Below are positions 43,575 through 52,118 of a stretch of 64,000 nt of DNA, one piece after another (the first letter of the stretch is position 1; every line of letters begins with the position of its first letter). Origin of the DNA: Myxococcales bacterium (GTDB lineage Bacteria; Myxococcota; Myxococcia; Myxococcales; Myxococcaceae). A model generated the notes under the pieces. That model had not been told where the DNA came from. It searched no databases and was given only the letters and a program-made list of their open reading frames with translations. The DNA lies in contig JADLDB010000169.1 in NCBI GenBank assembly GCA_020846875.1, positions 1 through 64,000 on the forward strand, in the 5' to 3' direction. Position numbers and translations under genes: made by a program.

Positions 43575-44849
43575 ATGAAAACGATCAGGAACAAGCACCT
43601 GTGGTCGTCCCTTCTTGTGGGACTGGTTGTCGCGGGCGGTGTGATGGCAAGTAACGTCACGCTGCCGCATGCCTTTCAGCCGAACAGCCCGGCCCGGGCG
43701 AGCGAGGTGAATGCAAACTTCAACGCCGTGAAGTCATCGGTGGACGACAACCACGGCCGTCTGTCCACCGTGGAGACCTCGGTCGCTACGCTCCAGACCG
43801 CGAATGGCCAGAATTGGAAGCGGGGCGGGAATACAGGCACCAGTATGGCCACCGACTACATCGGCACCGCCGACAACCAGGGGCTGGAGCTGCGCGTCAA
43901 CACGTCACGCGCAGTGCAGATTCTGCCAACGGCAAGCGCCCCCAATGTGGTCGTTGGCGGCTCCGAGTGCCCCGCGTCGTTGACCGCCGGAGTCAAGGGC
44001 GTCTTTGTCGGGGGAGGAAACGCCATCGGGACTTACGCCGACTGCGTCGGCGTGGCTGCCGAGCGGCACCGCGCTTACGACAACAACGTGGCCCTGGTCG
44101 GCGGCTATGGCAACGCGGCTGGGAGCAATGATGCGACCGTTACCAATGCCGAGTACGCATCTGTGCTGGGCGGTACCTTCAATGAGGCAAGGGGACGGGC
44201 TGCCGCGGTTATTGGGGGTGAGGGCAACGTTGCTTCCGGCTCGCACTCTGCGGCGATGGCCGGCAGCTACAATCAAGCAGGCGGAATCAGTGCGATCGCC
44301 ATGGGCGTTCGGGCCAACGCAGCTCACAACAACTCCCTCGTTTGGTCCGATGGGTCGGTAACCACCTTCGCCAGCGGAGCAATCAACCAGTTTGCGATCA
44401 ATGCGGCGGGCGGTGTGTACTTTGGGCGAGGCGTTACAGCCGTCGCGACGGTCCCTTCAGGCGCGTTCATTGCGACTTCGACTGGCGCGACGCTATCCAC
44501 GGGTGGCGCATGGACCAACGCGTCGGACGTCGCGCTCAAGAAGAACCTCGCGCCCGTCAAGGGTCAGGAGGTCCTCGAAGCAGTCAAGTCCTTGCCCGTC
44601 TACACCTGGAACTACAAGAGCGAGGGTGACGGGGTTCGCCACATCGGTCCCACTGCCCAGGACTTCGCTGCCCGGTTCTCGCTAGGCCAGGACGACAAGC
44701 ACATCGCGACCGTCGACGCCGACGGAGTCGCACTCGCGGCCATCAAGGGGCTGGCTCAAGTCGTAGAAGAGCAGCGCGCGGTGATCGAGGCCCAGCGAAA
44801 GCAGCTCGCGGGACTTGAGGCTCGGCTCAGCGCCATCGAAAAGCATTGA
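43575..44849 (+). CDS. Secreted head-repeat protein with S74 endosialidase-type intramolecular chaperone
   Basis: A 424-residue protein. The signal MKTIRNKHLWSSLLVGLVVAGG leads to a coiled start (NANFNAVKSSVDDNHGRLST), then YadA-like head motifs (ALVGGYGNAAG, SVLGGTFNEARG, AVIGGEGNVASG, AAMAGSYNQAGG, AMGVRANAA). The C-terminus is a peptidase S74 chaperone: ASDVALKKNLAPVKG (Ser 317 at the cut site), YTWNYKSE, IGPTAQDFAA and a long closing coiled coil. Family S74 domains help trimer folding and cleave themselves before the Ser. It should be a trimeric surface fibre. Frame and GAGAGG ribosome site fix the start. Confidence 0.87.
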   Translation: MKTIRNKHLWSSLLVGLVVAGGVMASNVTLPHAFQPNSPARASEVNANFNAVKSSVDDNHGRLSTVETSVATLQTANGQNWKRGGNTGTSMATDYIGTADNQGLELRVNTSRAVQILPTASAPNVVVGGSECPASLTAGVKGVFVGGGNAIGTYADCVGVAAERHRAYDNNVALVGGYGNAAGSNDATVTNAEYASVLGGTFNEARGRAAAVIGGEGNVASGSHSAAMAGSYNQAGGISAIAMGVRANAAHNNSLVWSDGSVTTFASGAINQFAINAAGGVYFGRGVTAVATVPSGAFIATSTGATLSTGGAWTNASDVALKKNLAPVKGQEVLEAVKSLPVYTWNYKSEGDGVRHIGPTAQDFAARFSLGQDDKHIATVDADGVALAAIKGLAQVVEEQRAVIEAQRKQLAGLEARLSAIEKH

Positions 44850-44958
44850 GGTTCACGGTCCTCGACGGACGCCTACGACTTTGGCTCTGCCGGAACTTTG
44901 GACATGAGCGAAGTGTACCTTGCGGGGGGCGGTGGTGTCGTCTGGACGTCGTTCGGCG

Positions 44959-45543
44959 TCAGCTGCCGAGCAGGACCCGCAGCGTTGCCTCGAGCACTTC
45001 GCGGGCGCGCTTGTCGGACAGGCGCTGGCCTTCGCGCAGGGCGTCCCAGAAGGCGCCGGAGGTGACGCCGTCCGCCGCCTCCAGCGTCCACCCTTGGCGC
45101 CGGGCCAACTCGGCGCCGAAGATGTCCTGCAGCTCCTTTCGCCGCACGCGGCCCACTTCCCGGAAAGCGGCGGCGATCGCCCTGCTGCGCCCCTCCGCCA
45201 TGCGGGCGACGCGGCGCATCGGCACGCTGGCCTCCAGCGCGGCGGCGCGGCGGGAGACAAAGGCGGACAGGCGCTGCGAGAAGGGGAGCGAGGTGTCGAT
45301 GCCGTCCGGTGAAGGCTGGCGAGCGAGGTGTTTCTCGGCCAGCGCCCTCAGGAGCTGCTCGCGCGTCTGGAAGTGCTGGGCGATGGAGCGCACCGCCACG
45401 CCGGCGCGCTCGGCGATCTCCGCGGCGGTAGGCTCCGGGTGGCCTTCGTCGAGCAGCTCGAGCAGCGCGTCCAGGATGTTCGCGCGGGTGCGCACAGCGC
45501 GGAGGCGGCGGCCGTCGGTGGGGAGCGAGTCGTTGGCGCTCAT
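44959..45543 (-). CDS. TetR-family transcriptional regulator
   Basis: A 194-residue repressor. The N-terminal HTH is TRANILDALLELLDEG, PTAAEIAERAGVAVRSIAQHFQTREQLL, a clear TetR pattern, and the C-terminal part is a helical ligand-binding domain. It is divergent from the acyl-activation operon starting at 45660, with a 116-base intergenic region that probably holds its operator, so it is likely to regulate that operon. The ligand is unknown. Confidence 0.92.
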   Translation of the reverse strand: MSANDSLPTDGRRLRAVRTRANILDALLELLDEGHPEPTAAEIAERAGVAVRSIAQHFQTREQLLRALAEKHLARQPSPDGIDTSLPFSQRLSAFVSRRAAALEASVPMRRVARMAEGRSRAIAAAFREVGRVRRKELQDIFGAELARRQGWTLEAADGVTSGAFWDALREGQRLSDKRAREVLEATLRVLLGS

Positions 45544-45659
45544 GGGCGGGACACCTTAACCGCTCGCCAGCGGGTTTTCGGCTTCTTCCCTCGCCCGGGG
45601 AGGCCGTGGCCCCTGTGGCGTTGACGCTCCGGCGGGTGAGCGGTACTCGCTCCGCCCAC

Positions 45660-46862
45660 ATGGGTCTGGACGACAGGATCCACGGGTGGACCGTGGTGAC
45701 GGACGACGAGGCGTCGGCGCCCGGGGTGCTGGATCGCGCCTGGGATCGCCCGTCGTCGCTCCTGCTGGCGCCCTCTCGGCGCGGCGTGGACGCAGCCTGG
45801 TTCGAGCGTGCCCTTGCCGCCGTTCCGGCCGACCTGCGGGAAGGCCACTACGCGCTGCTCACCTCCGGCTCGACCGGAGAGCCCAAGCTGATCGTCGGAT
45901 CGCGCGCGCGCACCGAGCGCCTGGCGGCCGTCATTCACGCCGCGCAGAAGAACGAGCCCGTCGAGCGCACCGCGGTGCTGCTGCCGCTCACCTACAGCTA
46001 CGCCTTCGTCAACCAGTGGGTGTGGGGACGAGTGCATGCGCGCAGCGTGGTGCTCACCCGCGGCGCCGCGGATCTCCCCGCGACCATCGATGTCCTGAGG
46101 AATGGCCCGCCCTCGATGGTGTGCCTGGTGGGGCCGCTCTTCACGCTGCTGTCCCAGGCCCTGCCGCCAGGCGCCAGGCTGGAGTCGGTGGTGCGGGTCA
46201 ACTTCGCTGGTGGTGCGTTTCCGCACGGGCACCTCGACGCGGTTCGCGCCGCCTTTCCCAGCGCAGAGATCATCAACAACTACGGCTGCGCCGAGGCGCT
46301 CCCGCGGCTCACCATCACGCCGGCGCGCGAGCTCAGCGGCCCCGGCGACATCGGGCGCGCGCTGCCGGGCATCACGCTCCGGGTGGATGGCGAGGGTGAG
46401 CTGCGCTTTCGCAGTGAGTACGGCGCGGTGGGCGTGGTGGAGAGCGGGACGTACCGCGCGGTCGGGCCGGAGGACTGGCTGGGCACGCAGGACCTCGCGC
46501 AGGCCGAGGGCGATCGCTTCCACCTCGTGGGTCGGCGGAGCGAGGTCTACAAGCGGTACGGCGAGAAGATCAGCACCGCGCAGCAGCTCCAGGCGGTGCG
46601 TGAGGTGTGGTCCGGACAGGCCGCGACGCTGCCGGAGCGCGACGGCCAGGGGGAGCCGGGGCACGTGCTGATCCTCTCTCCACCTCCGGCCGACCAGGAC
46701 GTTCGCGCGGTGCTCAAGGTGTTTCGCGCGCGTTTCCCTCGCGCCCACTGGCCACTTCGGGTTGAGTCGACCCGCGAAATCCCCGTGTCATCGAACGGGA
46801 AGATCGACTCGGCGGCGCTGGCGGCGGCCGACCGGCAGGTGCACTGGCAGCAACCCACGTAG
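45660..46862 (+). CDS. AMP-binding (acyl-adenylating) ligase
   Basis: A 400-residue ANL-superfamily enzyme from ATG 45660. The P-loop is LLTSGSTGEPKLIVG, NNYGCAEALPRLT contains the second conserved loop, and LVGRRSEVYKRYGEKIS with the late SSNGKID Lys region covers the C-terminal domain. It is shorter than most acyl-CoA synthetases (about 550), as in small ligases that feed a carrier protein. It would adenylate a carboxylate and load it on the acyl carrier protein encoded 10 bases downstream. First gene of a seven-gene overlapping operon. The substrate is not visible from sequence. Confidence 0.87.
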   Translation: MGLDDRIHGWTVVTDDEASAPGVLDRAWDRPSSLLLAPSRRGVDAAWFERALAAVPADLREGHYALLTSGSTGEPKLIVGSRARTERLAAVIHAAQKNEPVERTAVLLPLTYSYAFVNQWVWGRVHARSVVLTRGAADLPATIDVLRNGPPSMVCLVGPLFTLLSQALPPGARLESVVRVNFAGGAFPHGHLDAVRAAFPSAEIINNYGCAEALPRLTITPARELSGPGDIGRALPGITLRVDGEGELRFRSEYGAVGVVESGTYRAVGPEDWLGTQDLAQAEGDRFHLVGRRSEVYKRYGEKISTAQQLQAVREVWSGQAATLPERDGQGEPGHVLILSPPPADQDVRAVLKVFRARFPRAHWPLRVESTREIPVSSNGKIDSAALAAADRQVHWQQPT

Positions 46863-46871
46863 AAGGGCGTC

Positions 46872-47117
46872 ATGTCGAACCGAGAGAAGTTGAAGAAGCT
46901 GATCCTTGATGTCTTCCTGCTCGACGAGTCGGAGTTCTCCTTCGAGCTCCAGCGCGCGCAGGTGGACACCTGGGATTCGCTCGGCGTGGTGTCGCTCGCC
47001 GTCGGCGTGCACCAGACCTTCGGCTACCACTTCACCCCCGAGGAGGCGACGTCCATCCAGTCCGTGGCCGACGTGATCAAGCTGCTCGAGACGAAGGGCA
47101 TTTCGTTCGATGCGTGA
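46872..47117 (+). CDS. Acyl carrier protein
   Basis: An 81-residue four-helix carrier. The phosphopantetheine site is Ser 36 in WDSLGVVS, with the usual helix II following. The protein is acidic and of normal length. It differs from fatty-acid ACP (DSLDT) and belongs to a dedicated pathway. It lies between the ligase and the iron dehydrogenase and overlaps the latter by eight bases. Confidence 0.93.
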   Translation: MSNREKLKKLILDVFLLDESEFSFELQRAQVDTWDSLGVVSLAVGVHQTFGYHFTPEEATSIQSVADVIKLLETKGISFDA

Positions 47118-48018
47118 GCCGCCGACGCTGCCCTGGGCCGAGGTGGAGGCCCTGGCCCGGGACGCGAGCACCCTGACCTGGGCGACGCCACGGGCGCGCA
47201 GGCAGCTCGGCTGGGCGGGTGCGAGGTGGATCGACTCCGAGGTGGCGGTGCCCGGTGTGCAGACGGTGATCGCCGTGGGCGGCGGCGCGCACCTCGATCA
47301 CGTGAAGCTGCGCTGGAGGCAGACTGGCGCTTCGCGGCTCACCGCCGTGCCGACGGTGTGGGGGAGCGGCGCCGAGGCCTCGCCGGTGGCGGTGTGGACC
47401 GAGGATGGGCAGAAGCGCTTCAAGCTGGACGAGGCGCTCCGGCCGCACGCGATGGCCTTCTGTGACGCCTTCGCCGCCACGCTGTCGCCCGAGCAGGTGC
47501 GCGCCGCGTGCGGAGACGTGTGGGCCCACGCGCTGGAGGGGTTCCTCTCTCCGCTGGCCAGCGACGCCTTGCGTTCCGAACTGGCGGAGGTGCTTCGCGC
47601 GCTGGAGGCGCTGCCGATCGCTGCGGATCCGCGCTGGTTTCCGGTGAGCGCGCGCGCCTCGGCGGGCCAGGCGGAATCGTCGGTGGGGTTGGTGCACGGC
47701 CTGGCGCACGTGCTCGAGCCTCGGGTGCCGGGCACCAGCCACGCGGGGCTGTGCGCCACCTTCCTTCTGCCCGTGCTGCGCTTCAACGCCAGCACCAGCG
47801 AGAAGTGGGCGACGCTGACGGCCGAGCACGGGCTGGACGCGGCGGGCATTCTCGCGCGGGTGGGGGAGCTCTCGAGGCGGGAGGCGCGGCAGGCCCTGGC
47901 TCCGCACGTCAGCACCCACTGGAAGCTGGTGCTGCGCGATCCCTGCTCCCGGACGAACTCGACGCTGGTTCGCCCCGACAGCCTGTCCGCGTTCCTCGGC
48001 TTCCTGGAGGCGCCGTGA
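47110..48018 (+). CDS. Iron-containing alcohol dehydrogenase-like protein, short form
   Basis: A 302-residue member of the group III alcohol dehydrogenase/dehydroquinate-synthase-like fold. VIAVGGGAHLDHVK matches the GGGSxxDxAK nucleotide motif, AVPTVWGSGAEASPVAVW matches the second block, DVWAHALEGFLS the D-x3-HA-E metal site and GLVHGLAHVLEP, SHAGLCATFLLPVLRFN the metal His pair. Typical members have about 380 residues; here the N-terminal Rossmann part is about 40 residues shorter. It would interconvert an aldehyde and an alcohol with NAD(P)H. Position among ligase, ACP and LuxE/LuxC genes fits reduction of the acyl intermediate. Confidence 0.8.
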   Translation: MREPPTLPWAEVEALARDASTLTWATPRARRQLGWAGARWIDSEVAVPGVQTVIAVGGGAHLDHVKLRWRQTGASRLTAVPTVWGSGAEASPVAVWTEDGQKRFKLDEALRPHAMAFCDAFAATLSPEQVRAACGDVWAHALEGFLSPLASDALRSELAEVLRALEALPIAADPRWFPVSARASAGQAESSVGLVHGLAHVLEPRVPGTSHAGLCATFLLPVLRFNASTSEKWATLTAEHGLDAAGILARVGELSRREARQALAPHVSTHWKLVLRDPCSRTNSTLVRPDSLSAFLGFLEAP

Positions 48019-49046
48019 GCGCGTTGCTCGACGCTCCGCCGTACGGCCCGCGCGACGAGGCCGCCCTGCTGCGCGAGGCGGTCGAGCTGACGAGGAAGCA
48101 CCTGGCGGGCTGCCGCGACTACGCCGCCATCTGGCCGGACTTCTCGGGCGCGGAATCGCTGGAAGGCCTTCCGTACCTGCACGTCGGCCTCTTCAAGCGC
48201 ATCGCGTTTCGCACGGAGGGCGTGAAACACCAGCGGGTGTTGTTGTCCTCGGCCACCACCAGCGGCACGTCGAGCCAGGTAGCGCTGGACGAGGTGAGCG
48301 CCCAGCTGCAGGCGAAGAGCTCGCTGGCGATCCTCAAAGACTTCGTCGGCGAGGGGAAGCGCCCGCTCGTGGTGATCGACGACGCGGCGTCCTTGAGACA
48401 GCGTGGGCAGGTGTCCGCGCGGGTGGCGGCCGCCTTGAGCCTCTTGCCGCTCGCCACCACCACCACCTTCCTCCTCAAGGGCGAGGAGCCGCAGTGGAGC
48501 CTGGTGGGGGACGCAGTCCGCGCCGAACCCGCCTTCTTCGTCTACGGCTTCACCTGGGCGCTCTGGAAGCGCTGGGCGCAGGGGGGCATTCCTCCCTCGC
48601 TGAAGGAGCTGCTGGCCCACAAGCAGATCCACTTCGTGCACAGCGGTGGCTGGAAGAAGCTGGAGGCCGAGGCGGTGTCGCGCGAGGCCCTCGACGGGGC
48701 GCTGCTCTCCGGGACGGCCGCGGGCAGCCGGGTGATCGACTTCTACGGTCTCGTCGAGCAGAACGGGGTGATCTTTCCTCTGTGTGAGGCTGGCGCCCGC
48801 CACGTGCCACGCTGGGCGACGGTGATCATCCGCGATCCCTGGACGATGAAGCCGGCGGAGCCCGGCCAGCAGGGGCTGTTGCAGTTCATCAACGTGCTGG
48901 CGCACGGCGCGCCGTACCACTCGGTGCTGACGGAGGACCTGGGCTCGCTTCTTCCGGGGCCCTGTCCCTGCGGCCGCAGCGGTCCGCGCTTCACGCTGCA
49001 CGGGCGTGTGCCGAAGGCCGAGCTGCGGGGGTGCGCCAATGTCTGA
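48015..49046 (+). CDS. LuxE-like acyl-protein synthetase
   Basis: A 343-residue ATP-dependent acyl-protein synthetase of the LuxE family starting at GTG 48015, overlapping the previous stop. Seen are LSSATTSGTSSQVALD (nucleotide loop similar to ANL enzymes), FVYGFTWALWKRW, HSGGWKK and VIDFYGLVEQNGVIFPLCE with later LPGPCPCGRSGPRF. LuxE activates an acyl group as acyl-AMP and transfers it to LuxC as a thioester. It is adjacent to the luxC-like gene with an eight-base overlap. No luxA or luxB is present, so light production is not implied. Confidence 0.87.
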   Translation: MSALLDAPPYGPRDEAALLREAVELTRKHLAGCRDYAAIWPDFSGAESLEGLPYLHVGLFKRIAFRTEGVKHQRVLLSSATTSGTSSQVALDEVSAQLQAKSSLAILKDFVGEGKRPLVVIDDAASLRQRGQVSARVAAALSLLPLATTTTFLLKGEEPQWSLVGDAVRAEPAFFVYGFTWALWKRWAQGGIPPSLKELLAHKQIHFVHSGGWKKLEAEAVSREALDGALLSGTAAGSRVIDFYGLVEQNGVIFPLCEAGARHVPRWATVIIRDPWTMKPAEPGQQGLLQFINVLAHGAPYHSVLTEDLGSLLPGPCPCGRSGPRFTLHGRVPKAELRGCANV

Positions 49047-50205
49047 GCTCGACGCCTTCGAGGGGCCGTGGGGGGTGACCGGCATCGCTTCGGCGGTGCG
49101 TCCGTCCGAGGTGGCGGGCGCGTGGAGTGCCCTGAGGGAAGCGATGGTGCGCGAGCTGCCCGACGCCTTCACGCGCGACGAGTGGGCCTACCTGATCCAG
49201 TTCCTCGAGCGGGGCGCGCTGCTGAGCTTTGTCGAGGCCGCCTTCGGACGCTTCGTGGGGGGACGCAGCGCCGGCTTCTCCCGGCTCGCCACCGGGCGAA
49301 AGACGGTGACGCTGGTGCTGCCCAACAACGTCTCGCTCCTGGGGCCGTTGATGCTCGCGGTGGCCACGCTGTCGGCGGAGCGCGTCTTCGTGAAGGTGGG
49401 CAGCCGCGGCGACGACGTGGTGCAGCCCTTCCTGGACTTCGCGAAGCGCCATGCCCCACCCGCTTTGAAGGCCGTGCTGGCCCGGGTCGACGCGCAGCGG
49501 CTGGAGCGGGAACACCCAACCCTCAAGTCATGGCTGGGCGCGTCCGACGTGCGAGTGGCCTTCGGCAGCGACGCGGCGGTGAAGGCCGTCGAGGCGAGCG
49601 CGCACCCCGCGACGAGTCGCTTCCTCGGCTTCGGGGACATGTACAGCGAGGCGTGGCTCGCGGGCGCGGTGAGCGACGACGTCCTCGACACCTTGATCAA
49701 GGTGTTCGCCATCTACGGCCAGGCGGGCTGTACCTCGCCGCGCCGCGTGGTGCTGCTGGATGGGACGGCGGGCGATCTCCAGCCACTCGGGGAGCGCCTT
49801 TCTGCCCGCTGGCCCCAGGTGATGCGGCGCCAGGTGCCTATGCACATCGCCTCGCAGAACGTGCTGCATGCGCAGGTGTGCCGTCACGCCGGCGTGGAGG
49901 TGTCCCTGACGCCCGGTCACGGCGCCGTGCTGGTGCGCGCGCCCCTGGCCACGCCGGTGCCGTCCGGGCCGATGACCCTGGTGTTGAGCGCCGCGCCCCT
50001 CGCCAGCGCGGTGAAGGCGCTTCCCGCCAACATCCAGACGCTGGGCCTGTCGGTCGGCGCGCGCCTGGCGGAGGTGGTGGCGGCGGCCAGCCAGACCAAC
50101 GCCCGTCGCGTGGTGCCGCTGGGTCGCATGCACCACTTCGGCCCCGTCTGGGACGGGAACCTCCTGCCGGCCGTCTTCTTCGACGTGATGGAGTGCAGCG
50201 CGTGA
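49039..50205 (+). CDS. LuxC-like acyl reductase
   Basis: A 388-residue member of the LuxC family (aldehyde dehydrogenase superfamily) that reduces an activated acyl group to an aldehyde with NADPH. The catalytic Cys is residue 231 in YGQAGCTSPRRVV. TVTLVLPNNVSLLGPLML and RVFVKVGSRGDD form the nucleotide-binding part. The ATG at 49039 overlaps the LuxE-like gene. Substrate specificity is unknown. Together with LuxE, ACP, ligase and the iron dehydrogenase it forms an acid-to-alcohol reduction route. Confidence 0.88.
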   Translation: MSELDAFEGPWGVTGIASAVRPSEVAGAWSALREAMVRELPDAFTRDEWAYLIQFLERGALLSFVEAAFGRFVGGRSAGFSRLATGRKTVTLVLPNNVSLLGPLMLAVATLSAERVFVKVGSRGDDVVQPFLDFAKRHAPPALKAVLARVDAQRLEREHPTLKSWLGASDVRVAFGSDAAVKAVEASAHPATSRFLGFGDMYSEAWLAGAVSDDVLDTLIKVFAIYGQAGCTSPRRVVLLDGTAGDLQPLGERLSARWPQVMRRQVPMHIASQNVLHAQVCRHAGVEVSLTPGHGAVLVRAPLATPVPSGPMTLVLSAAPLASAVKALPANIQTLGLSVGARLAEVVAAASQTNARRVVPLGRMHHFGPVWDGNLLPAVFFDVMECSA

Positions 50206-50903
50206 TCGACGAGCATCGCTTCAACTCCGAGTGGTTCGGCGCGCCGGTGGGGATCGTGCGCGATCCGGCCTTCTTCTCGCAGCCGGACGCGGAGGTGCGC
50301 GCGGCCCTTTCGCGCTGGGCGTGGGCGGAGCTCCGCTGCGCGCCCGGGGTGGCTCAACGCCGCCGGCTGGCGTCCTTCGGCTTCTTCCTCGCCGACACGC
50401 AGGTGCACTTTCGCCTGGGCCTCAGCGCACTGGAGCCGACACCCAGCCTCGAAGGCCTCACCCTGCGCTGGGCGGACCAGGCGCCCTTCGAGGTGCCCTC
50501 CACCGGCATGGCGGCGTTCCACCACGAGCGGTTCCAGCACGTGCCGGGTGTCACCGCAGTGCGCCTCAACGAGCGGTACGCACGCTGGGCGAAGAACCTG
50601 GTGTCGTCCTCGCCGTCCACGTGCCTGCAGGTGGAGGTGGAAGGCGAGCCTCAGGGCTGGTTCCTGTCCAGCCCGCAGGGGAAGAAGCTGCAGTTGACGC
50701 TCGCGATGACCGCGGAGGGAGCGAAGATCTCGGGGCTCCACCTCTACCTGGCCGCGGGCGTGGCCTACGCCAAGAAGGGCTTCTCGCTGGGCGAAGCCAG
50801 CTTCAGCGTGCACAACACCCCGGTGCTGAACATCTACGCGAAGCTGGGCGCGCGCTTCGTCTCCACGGAAGACGCCTGGCTCTGGACGGGGGACCGCGGG
50901 TGA
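50202..50903 (+). CDS. WecD-like GNAT acyltransferase
   Basis: A 233-residue GNAT-family protein starting at GTG 50202. The N-terminus FNSEWFGAPVGIV, LASFGFFLADTQVHFRLGL, FHHERFQHVPG and the late HNTPVLNIYAKLGARFVSTEDAWLW resemble WecD, which acetylates dTDP-4-amino-4,6-dideoxygalactose. The P-loop helix region is poorly kept. It would acylate an amino sugar, possibly with the group built on the ACP. A WecE-type aminotransferase gene 5 kb downstream makes the expected amino sugar. It overlaps the genes on both sides. Confidence 0.72.
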   Translation: MIDEHRFNSEWFGAPVGIVRDPAFFSQPDAEVRAALSRWAWAELRCAPGVAQRRRLASFGFFLADTQVHFRLGLSALEPTPSLEGLTLRWADQAPFEVPSTGMAAFHHERFQHVPGVTAVRLNERYARWAKNLVSSSPSTCLQVEVEGEPQGWFLSSPQGKKLQLTLAMTAEGAKISGLHLYLAAGVAYAKKGFSLGEASFSVHNTPVLNIYAKLGARFVSTEDAWLWTGDRG

Positions 50904-52060
50904 GCGAGCCGACCGCGCCGAGCGCCGCTGTGGCCCCTCAAGTTGGGACGTGGGCCCACTTCTGGGCCTGGGCAAAGGTGCCGATCGCGATTGCGGTCGC
51001 GTCGCGTGCCTCGATGTTCCTCTTCGGGCTCGCCGGGTTGATGTGGATCGGTCCGTCGCGCTATTCGATGAACGTCGGGCGTCCGTGGTTCGACGCATGG
51101 TTTCGCTGGGACGCCGGCTGGTACATGCAGATCGTCCGCAGCGGCTACTCATTGGTCGAGCCAGAGCCCGGCCAGCGCAACACCTTCTTCTTTCCCTTGT
51201 ACCCGATGACAGTGAGGGCGGTCGGCAAGTTGCTGGGGGGCGACGTCGTGCTCGCGGCTGTGCTGGTGTCGAACCTGTGCTTCGTCGCCGCGGCGATCGT
51301 GTTGTACCGCTTCGTCTCCGAGCGCTGGAACGAGGAGGTCGCCGCGCGTTCCACCGCGCTGTTGGCGTGCGCTCCCCACGCCGTCTATTTCAGCGCCGCG
51401 TATGCGGAGTCACTCTTCCTCCTGTGCTGGGTGGGGGCCTTCTATGCCGCGCATCGTCAGCGATGGCTGATCGCTGGTGTGTGCGTGGCGCTCTCCGGGG
51501 CGTCGCGGTTGATCGGGCCGATCGCCGGCGTAGGACTGGGGGTGATGGCGCTGGAGCACGCCGGGTGGAAGCTGAAGGCGCTCAACTGGCGTGTCCTCTT
51601 CCTCGGCCTCGCGCCCATGGGAGTGCTGGCGTACATGCTGTTCCTGCAGCAAGCACTGGGGAGCCCGTGGCTCTTTCTCGGTGGACAGTCGATTGCGGGG
51701 TGGGGCGCCGGGCACAGTCTTCAGAAGCTCTGGCAGGCCTTCTCGGGTTGGCGTGGTGGCATCGCGCCGATGGCGGATCTGTCCCACCTTGTCGGACTGG
51801 CGCTGGCCTCGGTCGTCTGCGTGGCCGCGCGCCGCAAAGTGGGATGGCCGCTGACGATCCTTTCGGCGACGACGTTGGTCGTCTATTGGTGGGTCTGGTA
51901 CTCGGCGTCGCGCTACTTGGTAGTGCTGTTCCCGACTTTCATTGGCCTGGCGCTGCTCTTTGAGCATCGACCGCGCGTGACGGTGGGGCTCATCGCGGGC
52001 AGTGCGTTGATGCAGGGGATGATGACGTGGATCTTCACGCACGCCGACTGGGTGTCGTAA
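50900..52060 (+). CDS. PIG-V-like GT-C membrane mannosyltransferase
   Basis: A 386-residue protein with about eight to nine membrane helices. WFRWDAGWYMQIVRSGYS and FFFPLYPMTVRAV match the family of PIG-V and its bacterial relatives, which use polyprenyl-phosphate mannose as donor. The Asp in RWDAGWY is the catalytic base of the first loop. Start GTG at 50900, overlapping the acyltransferase stop, so it is the seventh gene of the operon. It would add a sugar on the periplasmic face to a lipid-linked chain. The donor sugar is inferred from family. Confidence 0.8.
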   Translation: MSEPTAPSAAVAPQVGTWAHFWAWAKVPIAIAVASRASMFLFGLAGLMWIGPSRYSMNVGRPWFDAWFRWDAGWYMQIVRSGYSLVEPEPGQRNTFFFPLYPMTVRAVGKLLGGDVVLAAVLVSNLCFVAAAIVLYRFVSERWNEEVAARSTALLACAPHAVYFSAAYAESLFLLCWVGAFYAAHRQRWLIAGVCVALSGASRLIGPIAGVGLGVMALEHAGWKLKALNWRVLFLGLAPMGVLAYMLFLQQALGSPWLFLGGQSIAGWGAGHSLQKLWQAFSGWRGGIAPMADLSHLVGLALASVVCVAARRKVGWPLTILSATTLVVYWWVWYSASRYLVVLFPTFIGLALLFEHRPRVTVGLIAGSALMQGMMTWIFTHADWVS

Positions 52061-52118
52061 GCGCGAAGGTGATTGGCGTCGCGCTGCGTTCGTCCCGGGT
52101 ATACCGTCTGCGCCCTGC

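Noticed and set aside
48015-50205. Bioluminescence (lux) operon
   Set aside because: LuxE- and LuxC-like genes are present but luxA, luxB and luxD are not; the neighbours are ligase, ACP and sugar genes.
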